This document shows, in pieces, positions 32,275 through 38,687 of a stretch of 38,687 nt of DNA. Position 1 is the first letter of the stretch. The number at the start of each line of letters is the position of its first letter. Source of the stretch: a candidate division Zixibacteria bacterium 4484_95 (GTDB lineage Bacteria > Zixibacteria > MSB-5A5 > UBA10806 > 4484-95); assembly GCA_002085375.1 (NCBI GenBank), contig NATP01000022.1:1-38687 (forward strand), read 5' to 3'. The translations under genes were made by a program, and so were the position numbers. Below the pieces are notes generated by a model, which saw nothing but the letters and a program-made list of their open reading frames with translations, was not told the DNA's origin and did not search any database.

Positions 32275-34056
32275 TCACCTGCCAGCCTGATAATAAGCTT
32301 GTCGAAGGTTTATAAAGGCAGATAAATCGGCTTCAAAACCGTATAAATCTCGCCTTGAGATAACAGTCATAATCGGGTAATATAGAACCACCAATGGAGG
32401 TTTTTCCATAATCAGATTTTCGGCTTTCCGGTAGATATCATTACGAGTGTATTCATCATCGAGACGGCGAGCACCATCAATGAGTTTCTCAAGCTGAGGG
32501 TTTTCATAATAGAAAAAGTTGGTTTGACCGTTTAATCGTTTCGAAAACAGCGGGTAGAAGAACGCATCGAGATCACCTATAGGTACATCGTATCTAAAAA
32601 GATATAAGTCTAACAAGCTTAAGGCTGATTGCCGGTCAAGTTGGTATTTACTTGTGTTTTTAGTTATCGTTTTTATTCCGACTTGTCGAAGTTGCCCCGC
32701 GATATATCCGGCAACAGGTTCCAACATGGGATCGGTGTCGTCAAAAAATAGATTCAGTTCAGAGGGTATGCCATCTATACGACTTATTTTTTCTTTAGCC
32801 TCCTTTACTGAAAAATAATAGTTTGTTATGTTAGGTGAACCTGCCCCAATTGTTTGTGGTATTAAGCCGGTGGCTTTTTGGGCAGCATTCCCAAGAAGTA
32901 CCCTGACAATACTTTCCTTATCGAATAGGTACTGTAAGGCTCTTGACAGCTTAAAATCTTTTTGATACTGTCGCTGGCACTGGAATCCGAGCATAACCGT
33001 TGAACTTGTATAATACTTGCGCGCTGTGTAATTGCCATTACTGAGGTAATCCCTCTCGGTGGCTGAATCGAAAAAGAACAGGTCTATTTTTCCAAGTTCA
33101 AAATCCAAGGCGACTTCTTTGCGATCTTTATATCTGATTAAAACTAAGCTGTCTAAAGTAGGTGGTGTCCCGAAATATTCCTCGTTTGCCACCAGGGTTA
33201 TAACATCTTCCCTAGCTGAGGCAATCTTAAACGGACCAGTACCGATAGGTGTCGGTAGCGTTTTTGTTCTATCGACAGCTGGAATTATATAACCTCCGGG
33301 GCCGGCCAAATATTTCAAAAACGGCACAAAAGTATCTTTAGTGGTTATGGCTATCGTATATTTATTAGGTATAAATATACCCTTTAGCTCGTTCTTCCCC
33401 CCAAAGTGGACATCTTCATAACCATATATTTCAAGGACAAAAGAGGATGCCGGCGTAACATCGGGAGCCTTTGCCAGCTCTACTAGAGAATAAGCTACGT
33501 CAGAAGCATCAATCGGTTTACCGGAATGAAACCGCACCGTATGATCGAGATAAAATGTATATGTGTTGCCATGAACTTCCCAGGAATTGGCTAAGGCTGG
33601 TATAATCTGTCCCTGATTATCAAGTTTTACTAAACCATCGTATATCAAACAGGCAACAGTCTTTTCGATAGGAGTTTTTATCTCTGAGGGTTTCAAATTA
33701 AGGCTTCTATAAAACGGCATATGTATTACACCACCTTGAGATTTAAGTGGATATTCAAGAAGTATCTTGACCTCCAAAGGTTCATAATAAAGGAGTCGAT
33801 AAAATACCAGTGAATCAACACGGGAATAGGAAATGTCCTCACCTGTCCAGGCTATGATACCACTGCCATAATATTGATTATCATAAATAATATCGAATTT
33901 CTGGCCTACCTTAACGCCGTCAGTTCTGCCTTTATCTATATATAGGCGTTTGTTTTTTTTAAGGATAATCTTACCTGTTACATGAATATTGGTATCTGCT
34001 GAAACGAATTGGGCTGATATCATCAAGATAAAAAAAACAATTAAAAATTTTCGCAA
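32275..34056 (-). CDS. Family 5 (oligopeptide/dipeptide-type) solute-binding protein with N-terminal FlgT-like domain
   Basis: 593 residues from a TTG start at 34056 with AAAGGAG upstream. Signal peptide 1-20, no lipobox. Residues about 25-75 (GKIILKKNKRLYIDKGRTDGVKVGQKFDII) look like the small beta domain seen at the FlgT C-terminus. From about 110 a full SBP_bac_5 fold follows: LANSWEVHGNTYTFYLDHTVRFHSGKPIDASDVAYSL, PIGTGPFKI, SRALQYLFDKESIV. No permease or ATPase genes are near; instead the kinase gene starts 1 base later. It is therefore probably a ligand sensor rather than a transporter part. Confidence 0.9.
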   Translation of the reverse strand: MRKFLIVFFILMISAQFVSADTNIHVTGKIILKKNKRLYIDKGRTDGVKVGQKFDIIYDNQYYGSGIIAWTGEDISYSRVDSLVFYRLLYYEPLEVKILLEYPLKSQGGVIHMPFYRSLNLKPSEIKTPIEKTVACLIYDGLVKLDNQGQIIPALANSWEVHGNTYTFYLDHTVRFHSGKPIDASDVAYSLVELAKAPDVTPASSFVLEIYGYEDVHFGGKNELKGIFIPNKYTIAITTKDTFVPFLKYLAGPGGYIIPAVDRTKTLPTPIGTGPFKIASAREDVITLVANEEYFGTPPTLDSLVLIRYKDRKEVALDFELGKIDLFFFDSATERDYLSNGNYTARKYYTSSTVMLGFQCQRQYQKDFKLSRALQYLFDKESIVRVLLGNAAQKATGLIPQTIGAGSPNITNYYFSVKEAKEKISRIDGIPSELNLFFDDTDPMLEPVAGYIAGQLRQVGIKTITKNTSKYQLDRQSALSLLDLYLFRYDVPIGDLDAFFYPLFSKRLNGQTNFFYYENPQLEKLIDGARRLDDEYTRNDIYRKAENLIMEKPPLVVLYYPIMTVISRRDLYGFEADLSAFINLRQAYYQAGR

Positions 34057-34075
34057 CTATCACTCCTTTCCTGCA

Positions 34076-34105
34076 AGTATATGTTGATATCATATCGTCC
34101 GTCAA
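34076..34105 (-). promoter_or_regulatory. Sigma-70-type promoter of the binding protein-kinase-regulator operon
   Basis: On the minus strand TTGACG (34105-34100), 18 bases, TATACT (34081-34076). Each hexamer has one mismatch. The start near 34069 gives a leader of only about 12 bases, containing the ribosome binding site. Confidence 0.6.
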
Positions 34106-34285
34106 GGTTTGTTGGAGCTTTAATGTATAGATGTAACGAGCTCCAATAACGTAATAGCAATACAAAACCCGCATAGGATTTTACCAGTTTTGTTAGTTGT
34201 TGTTTCAGATATTATTTAAAATGAAGAATCGAAAAACATGTTCCTTATCGTTTCTTGTTTTATAAATATCTTATATGTTTCCAAA
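34106..34285. other. Divergent spacer upstream of the signalling operon
   Basis: AT-rich DNA in the 377-base divergent gap. A weak GG-N10-GC match on the minus strand (34169-34156) is the only sigma-54-like element facing the operon; it matches only the core bases and I do not call it. Confidence 0.4.
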
Positions 34286-34312
34286 TTGACACGAAAACGA
34301 TTGTTTTGACAC
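34286..34312 (+). promoter_or_regulatory. TTGACAC direct repeats, possible activator sites
   Basis: TTGACAC occurs at 34286-34292 and again at 34306-34312, exactly 20 bases apart (about two helical turns), with AAAAC-GATT-GTTTT between them. They lie about 60-80 bases upstream of a sigma-54-type promoter, a usual distance for enhancer sites. The second copy could also be a -35 (17 bases to CATAAA at 34329). Confidence 0.35.
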
Positions 34313-34367
34313 ACTTTTTCCGACCTGCCATAAAGCCTTCTGCTCAAGTATCAGCAAGTTAACCTCC

Positions 34368-34383
34368 TGGCATGGACTTTGTT
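34368..34383 (+). promoter_or_regulatory. Sigma-54-type -24/-12 promoter before the propeller gene
   Basis: TGGCAT, 5 bases, TTGTT. The GG and G(T) are 10 bases apart, as in GG-N10-GC; the consensus TGGCAC-N5-TTGC differs at two bases. The predicted start at about 34394 is 40 bases before the ATG at 34434, which has a strong GGAGG site. Confidence 0.55.
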
Positions 34384-34433
34384 TAAATAATAAGCTGGAA
34401 ACAATAAAAAACTCAGTAAAGGAGGTAAAAAAG

Positions 34434-35477
34434 ATGAAAAGCATTCAAAAATCTTCCCCGCAGGGTCAATTGGTTACGTTAATTGTAATCTCAGTGCTGG
34501 CAACCACTTTAATCGTTGGCCTTTCGCTGAAGAAAAAGCCAAAAGTTATGTCTGTTCAGGCTAAGGCTGAACCAGCTGACACAGCCGGTATATCGATCTT
34601 GCAACAAACGCCTCAGGTCTATCTGCCTGAGATCGATGACGTATTCCACCAACCGGGGAAACTCGCGGTGTGTGCCGGCAAGAAACTTCATACGATCGTG
34701 CGTGATAGCGCCGGTTGGACAGAGCCTGATATTAACAAGCTTGATATTAATGCTTTACAGTTAAACTGTATTTTCTTCGAAAATGACAGGGCGATTATCG
34801 GGGGCAACAAATTACTCATTACCGGCAAGGATTATCTTGAGGTCTATAGCGAATATGATTTCGACTCCCCTGTAAATGTAATTATCCCTTTCGGTGAGGG
34901 TTATCTTGCCGGCACAAATAACGGTCTTTATTTCTATGCTCAGGATAAAGAGGCCACAATTTTCAGGGAGGGTATCCTCGTCACTGCCCTGGCAGAGGAT
35001 ATCGGTGGATTGTGGGTGGGCACATTCGGTGATGGGCTCTGGCGATTTGATGGCGAAAGGTGGCAAAGGCGCTATCTTATCAGAGATACCTCAATATTCG
35101 ATTTCGTTAATGCACTAACTTACAGCTATCCTTTTCTCTGGGTGGGGACTCCCTCGGGGATATTCCGTTATGATGGTGGATGCTGGAAACAGCTTTATAT
35201 TGGCGACTCAAGCGAGGTTTACGAGGTTAACTGCTTCTTGCCAATGGTGCTTAAAACCTATGTTGGTACCCAGCAGGGATTATTCGTATTCGCTAATGAT
35301 TCTTTGAAAATTGTGCCTGATTTCGAAGACGTGCAGATTATAGGCCTTTTTAAAGATTATAGTGATATCATAGTAGCCACCCGTAATAGAGGAATATTCA
35401 AACTAAAAGGAAAGGAGGAAATCCTTCGACCGGAACAGTTGTTAATCATTAGGCCTTTACTGGCTGAGCTTGAATGA
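34434..35477 (+). CDS. Membrane-anchored beta-propeller protein (Reg_prop-like repeats)
   Basis: 347 residues. One membrane helix (about 13-31) near the N-terminus, then a variable linker (about 33-70) and a propeller with blades marked by GTNNGLYFY, GTFGDGLWRFDGERW, GTPSGIFRYDGGCW, GTQQGLFVF and ATRNRGIFKL. Such two-component-type Reg_prop blades usually act in ligand or protein recognition at the outer face of the inner membrane. It has no enzyme motif. It is alone: divergent from the solute-binding/kinase operon and closed by a terminator. A sigma-54-like promoter upstream suggests control by the NtrC-type regulator encoded nearby; this is inference. Confidence 0.83.
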   Translation: MKSIQKSSPQGQLVTLIVISVLATTLIVGLSLKKKPKVMSVQAKAEPADTAGISILQQTPQVYLPEIDDVFHQPGKLAVCAGKKLHTIVRDSAGWTEPDINKLDINALQLNCIFFENDRAIIGGNKLLITGKDYLEVYSEYDFDSPVNVIIPFGEGYLAGTNNGLYFYAQDKEATIFREGILVTALAEDIGGLWVGTFGDGLWRFDGERWQRRYLIRDTSIFDFVNALTYSYPFLWVGTPSGIFRYDGGCWKQLYIGDSSEVYEVNCFLPMVLKTYVGTQQGLFVFANDSLKIVPDFEDVQIIGLFKDYSDIIVATRNRGIFKLKGKEEILRPEQLLIIRPLLAELE

Positions 35478-35493
35478 TCCGGGTGGCCATTAT

Positions 35494-35525
35494 AAAAGTC
35501 GCTCTTTTATCGGGGCGGCTTTTTC
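35494..35525 (+). terminator. Rho-independent terminator after the propeller gene
   Basis: AAAGTCGCTC pairs with GGGCGGCTTT (10 pairs including three G-T wobbles), loop of 8, then a T-run ending at 35524. It is about 17 bases after the stop. Confidence 0.75.
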
Positions 35526-35631
35526 TCTGGTTGCTGTTAGTATATTGATTTGAGTTTTAACCTTAAGTTCGGTTAGAGCTTTTGCTTAAACAGTGAATTA
35601 GAGAAAGATATAATATTTTTGAAAAAAAGCT

Positions 35632-35640
35632 TGTTATAAT
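35632..35640 (+). promoter_or_regulatory. Extended -10 promoter for the transglutaminase-like gene
   Basis: TGTTATAAT, a perfect extended -10, 68 bases before the ATG at 35708; no good -35. A second TATAAT at 35609-35614 has TTAAAC 17 bases upstream and is an alternative. Confidence 0.4.
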
Positions 35641-35707
35641 ATCCTTATATTTTATTCTATATATTTAACGCCTAAAGCCCGTTGGGAAAACACACGTGGA
35701 GGTAAAA

Positions 35708-37282
35708 ATGCTCGGAAGAAATGTAAATGTCATTATATTGCTGGTGATGTTCTTGTTTGTCCTTAGTAGTGGATGTGCAAAAAAATCTCCCTATCCACCA
35801 GAGGTTAACAAAGCCCTTAAGATAGCTGGTGACAACCGTGGTGAGCTGGAAAATGTGCTATCCCACTATGCTGCTGGAGACGATTCTTTAAAACTGCAAG
35901 CGGCGTGCTACCTAATTGCCAATATGGAGGGGCACTGTTATGCAACATATGAACTTTGCGATACAGCTGGAATGCATGTCGATTATAACGCGCTCGATTA
36001 TCCTGATTACAAGACCCTAAAAATGGCCTGGGATACACTGGAAGCCTTGCATGGTGAACTTGATTTTGAGAAAAAAGAAAAGATCAATGATCTGGAAACT
36101 ATTACCGCTGATTTTTTAATTAGTCAGATCGATTACGCTTTTTTAGCCTGGCGTGAAAAACCCTGGGCAAAAAATCTTTCGTTTGAGAGTTTTTGCGAAT
36201 ACATTCTTCCCTATCGTGGAAGTAACGAACCACTTGAATCCTGGCGTGAGACTTTTTGGGAGAAATATAAAAATATTGATAGTAACATGAAAAACCCATC
36301 TGATCCTATCGAGGCAGCCAGCTTGATAAATGACGATATTAAGTCCTGGTTCTCATTCGACCCGCGTTATTATTACCATCCGACTGACCAGGGGTTAGCT
36401 GAAATGCTTAAAAACCGGATGGGGCGATGTGAGGATATGACGAATTTGGCAATCTATGCCATGCGAGCAAACGGTCTGGCTGTCACAAGCGATTATACAC
36501 CATATTGGGCCAATGCCGGGAATAACCATGCTTGGAATGCAATCTTAACTCCTGACGGTAAGGTGGTCCCGTTTATGGGTGCGGAAAGAAATCCGGGGAA
36601 GTATCATCTGGCTAATAAAATGGCCAAGGTATATCGAAAGATGTTCAGTAAGCAAAAAGGAAATCTCGTCTTTCAGGAGAAAAAACAGGAGAAAATACCC
36701 CGCTGGCTTGCAGGTAAAAGCTACATAGATGTCACTGCTGACTATGTGGATGTTTGTGATGTGACTGTAACGTTCAAGCAGGAGGTTCCCGACTCGGTGG
36801 ACATTGCCTACCTGTGTGTTTTTAATTCCGGGGAATGGAAAGCGATTCACTGGGGGAGAATCAAGAATTGTTCAGTGGTTTTTACCGATATGGGTAAAGA
36901 CATCGCCTATCTTCCGGCGCTTTATATCAATGAGGAGATCGAACCCTTCGGTGCTCCATTTGTTCTTCGTGATGATTGCACTATTAAAAAACTGGAACCA
37001 GTAAAGGAAAAGACCATATCAGCCAGGTTAGTGTCCACCACTCGCCGAAAACAGGAAATTTCAACCGACGGAATCGCCAAAACCTTTCTTTCACCCGGAC
37101 AGGAGTATGAACTGTTTTACTGGGAAGATGGTTGGCAGTCGCTTGGTAAATCAGTTGCCGGTGATAAACCTCTTGTTTTTGACGGAGTCCCCGCCGGATG
37201 TCTTTACTGGCTGGTGGCTGTGGATTCCGATAAGGAGGAACGGATTTTCACCATTGATAATGGCAGGCAAATCTGGTGGTAG
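35708..37282 (+). CDS. Transglutaminase-like lipoprotein
   Basis: 524 residues from ATG at 35708, preceded by GGAGG; an in-frame GTG at 35696 is upstream of that site and less likely. Signal peptide with lipobox LSSGC (Cys23), so probably an outer- or inner-membrane lipoprotein. The transglutaminase-core triad is visible: Cys241 in RCEDM, His274 in NNHAWN and Asp283 in TPDGK. The C-terminal third is beta-rich and ends in DNGRQIWW. Similar surface proteins in Bacteroidetes are taken to be peptidase-like and act on peptides or proteins; the substrate is unknown. It is monocistronic. Confidence 0.87.
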   Translation: MLGRNVNVIILLVMFLFVLSSGCAKKSPYPPEVNKALKIAGDNRGELENVLSHYAAGDDSLKLQAACYLIANMEGHCYATYELCDTAGMHVDYNALDYPDYKTLKMAWDTLEALHGELDFEKKEKINDLETITADFLISQIDYAFLAWREKPWAKNLSFESFCEYILPYRGSNEPLESWRETFWEKYKNIDSNMKNPSDPIEAASLINDDIKSWFSFDPRYYYHPTDQGLAEMLKNRMGRCEDMTNLAIYAMRANGLAVTSDYTPYWANAGNNHAWNAILTPDGKVVPFMGAERNPGKYHLANKMAKVYRKMFSKQKGNLVFQEKKQEKIPRWLAGKSYIDVTADYVDVCDVTVTFKQEVPDSVDIAYLCVFNSGEWKAIHWGRIKNCSVVFTDMGKDIAYLPALYINEEIEPFGAPFVLRDDCTIKKLEPVKEKTISARLVSTTRRKQEISTDGIAKTFLSPGQEYELFYWEDGWQSLGKSVAGDKPLVFDGVPAGCLYWLVAVDSDKEERIFTIDNGRQIWW

Positions 37283-37453
37283 AAGGAGACATTAAGCTTA
37301 TAATTTTAAACTTTGGAACAATTAAACTAAAATATTACAATCTCATTATGGTTTCTTAGATTTTTGAAACTTTTTAGTATAAAAAATCATTAGTGTCCGG
37401 CAACAAGCCCTTTTAAATATATTGCCATCTATACCGGGAGAAGGATATTTCAC
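37283..37453. other. Spacer after the transglutaminase-like gene
   Basis: AT-rich DNA; I see no clear terminator, no repeat and no gene. Confidence 0.45.
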
Positions 37454-37482
37454 TTGACAAATTATTACTTAAATGATAAATT
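37454..37482 (+). promoter_or_regulatory. Promoter for the small secreted protein gene
   Basis: Perfect TTGACA (37454-37459), 17 bases, TAAATT (37477-37482). The start near 37489 gives a long leader of about 207 bases. Just behind it GAAATAA-GACG-TTATTTC (37498-37515) forms a hairpin or an 18-bp operator-like dyad. Confidence 0.5.
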
Positions 37483-37695
37483 ATGTTTGAAAATATTGAA
37501 ATAAGACGTTATTTCCAATTAACAGTTATGGTGTCGGTAAGTTTATATTTTCTATAGGTAATTAGAACCGGTATTAAGCGATGATTATATTTTCCAAATC
37601 TAACAGAATATTACAAGTGGGGGTTAACCAGAGGTCCTCCTTTCACTTAAATTCTGATTCACTTTGAGATTTTAACATAAATCAAGGAGGATACA

Positions 37696-38118
37696 ATGTT
37701 CAGGTTATTAATTGCAATGTTCATGTTAATTTCTTTAGTTATGTTATTTCCAAGTAATAATGAAGCTTATGCAGGTTGTGCTCACACTTGTACATTAGAA
37801 GTAACAGATGATGAGGATTTGCCAAGGGAAAAATCTTATGATCCATGCAACGATTCGCTAGAATGGAGCTTTAGCTTCAATAAAGAGCACCAGGGAGGAC
37901 AAACGTATATAAGATGGCAAGTTATCTATTGCAATGTAGATAGAATGTGGAATCCTCCCTTTACAGGTTTTTATGGTTTTTCTGAAAAAACATACTGTGG
38001 TCCGAGCAATAAACATATAATGAAAATATCTTTGTTTCCGGATGGTGCTCAGACAGGTTATTATAACACCATTAAAGGAATAACAGAATACTATCAGGGT
38101 AAACCAAGGGAAGAATAA
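37696..38118 (+). CDS. Small Cys-rich secreted protein, unknown family
   Basis: 140 residues. Signal peptide about 1-26 with AYA-G as likely cleavage; YAG-Cys28 could also act as a lipobox. The mature part has cysteines at 28, 32, 51, 79 and 101 and is rich in aromatic residues (SLEWSFSF, YIRWQVIYCN, GFYGFS). I do not recognise the family. AAGGAGG lies before the ATG. The codons are more AT-rich than in the left part. It may be co-transcribed with the propeller protein that begins 65 bases later, but a hairpin lies between them. Confidence 0.72.
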   Translation: MFRLLIAMFMLISLVMLFPSNNEAYAGCAHTCTLEVTDDEDLPREKSYDPCNDSLEWSFSFNKEHQGGQTYIRWQVIYCNVDRMWNPPFTGFYGFSEKTYCGPSNKHIMKISLFPDGAQTGYYNTIKGITEYYQGKPREE

Positions 38119-38137
38119 CAACTATAGAAAAAGCTAA

Positions 38138-38167
38138 AGCCCCCTTTGTATATAAACTGAGGGGGCT
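38138..38167. terminator. GC-rich hairpin between secreted protein and propeller gene
   Basis: AGCCCCCT pairs perfectly with AGGGGGCT (8 bp) across a 14-base loop. On the plus strand no T-run follows (AAAAGGG); on the minus strand TTTAGCTTTTTC follows. As a plus-strand element it may act as a partial terminator or 3' stabiliser; the ribosome binding site of the next gene follows at once. Confidence 0.45.
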
Positions 38168-38182
38168 AAAAGGGATTATTTT

Positions 38183-38687
38183 ATGTATATAAAAGATTTC
38201 ATTTTTAAAATAGCAATATTTGCCTTTGTTATTACTACATTTTTTTCTTCGTTAGCTGATGAAAACAGATGGTCAACTAATGGGCCAACTGGTGCATGTG
38301 TAGAAGCAATCAATTTTCACCCATTTGATAATCATATTATTTACTTAGGGACTTTGGACAATGGTGTTTATAAATCGATAAATAGTGGAGATAGTTGGAT
38401 ACATTTAGAACTGGGTAATCTTGATCGCACCGTCCAAGTTTTAGCTATTCATCCACTTGGACCTGACACGATTTATGCTGGAACAATACGTGGTCTTTTT
38501 AAAAGCACAGATGCCGGTGAAGAATGGGACTTGGTAGAATCTATAGGTTCACCACAAAACGATTATCGTGCGTTTGCTATAAATCCTGAAAATTCTAATA
38601 TACTATATGCAGGAGGTCCTATGGATGTATGCAAATCAACAGATGGTGGTCAAAGCTGGTATGAGATGATTTTACCCGGTGAATGGG
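38183..38687 (+). CDS. Secreted Asp-box (BNR/sortilin-like) beta-propeller protein, partial
   Basis: Open from ATG at 38183 to the window end (168 codons). Signal peptide about 1-25. Repeats of the Asp-box type follow: SINSGDSW, STDAGEEW and STDGGQSW, each after a strand such as IIYLGTLDNGVYK, TIYAGTIRGLFK or ILYAGGPMDVCK. This is the YCF48/BNR/VPS10-like propeller fold, common in long secreted proteins of this bacterial group that end in a YPNPFNP-type sorting domain. The C-terminus is outside the window. AGGGAT stands 7-8 bases before the ATG. Confidence 0.88.
   Translation, partial: MYIKDFIFKIAIFAFVITTFFSSLADENRWSTNGPTGACVEAINFHPFDNHIIYLGTLDNGVYKSINSGDSWIHLELGNLDRTVQVLAIHPLGPDTIYAGTIRGLFKSTDAGEEWDLVESIGSPQNDYRAFAINPENSNILYAGGPMDVCKSTDGGQSWYEMILPGEW

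Noticed and set aside
34156-34169. Sigma-54-like GG-N10-GC facing the signalling operon
   Set aside because: Only core bases match; a better sigma-70 promoter is closer to the gene.
1-38687. tRNA, rRNA, tmRNA, RNase P RNA, CRISPR arrays and insertion sequences
   Set aside because: I looked for T-arm patterns, conserved RNase P/tmRNA cores, spaced repeats and transposase motifs on both strands by eye and found none; weak RNAs could be missed.

Overview
The window looks like a chromosomal segment of a didermic bacterium from the FCB-type candidate phyla (Zixibacteria, KSB1, WOR-3 or Cloacimonadota-like). This is inferred from the YPNPFNP-type C-terminal sorting/FlgD-like domain of a secreted protease, the NtrY/NtrX-like sigma-54 signalling pair, bactofilin plus M23 peptidase, the AT-rich intergenic DNA and the ribosomal gene order. 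No phylogenetic marker here gives a lower rank.

Left part (1-13.4 kb, minus strand). In order of transcription there is a classic origin-proximal cluster: rpmH, an rnpA remnant fused to yidD, yidC, mnmE, mnmG, rsmG, parS, parA, parB, an M23 peptidase and a bactofilin. Beyond a gene-free gap comes a very large secreted subtilase cut by the window edge. A complete rnpA is missing: only an RnpA-like N-terminus remains, in frame with YidD. A structured terminator-like RNA lies directly against the mnmE start codon.

Middle, plus strand (13.9-21.6 kb): pyrE, secD-secF, an alanine dehydrogenase/CoA-transferase pair, and a small three-gene group (64-aa protein, HD hydrolase, HAD phosphatase) behind a promoter that would give a nearly leaderless mRNA.

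Middle, minus strand (21.8-34.1 kb): a five-gene overlapping operon (TPR/periplasmic-binding lipoprotein-activator-like protein, LarE sulfur transferase, three unknown small proteins); a DUF151 nuclease-like gene; pth-rpsF-rpsR-DUF2232-rplI; and an operon of an oligopeptide-type solute-binding protein, a membrane histidine kinase and a sigma-54 activator.

Right end, plus strand (34.4-38.7 kb): a membrane-anchored beta-propeller gene divergent from the signalling operon and preceded by a good sigma-54-type -24/-12 element, a transglutaminase-like lipoprotein, a small Cys-rich secreted protein, and the start of an Asp-box propeller protein that leaves the window. The strongest candidates for something undescribed are the rnpA-yidD collapse, the binding-protein/kinase/sigma-54 module with its putative divergent target, and the orphan larE operon.
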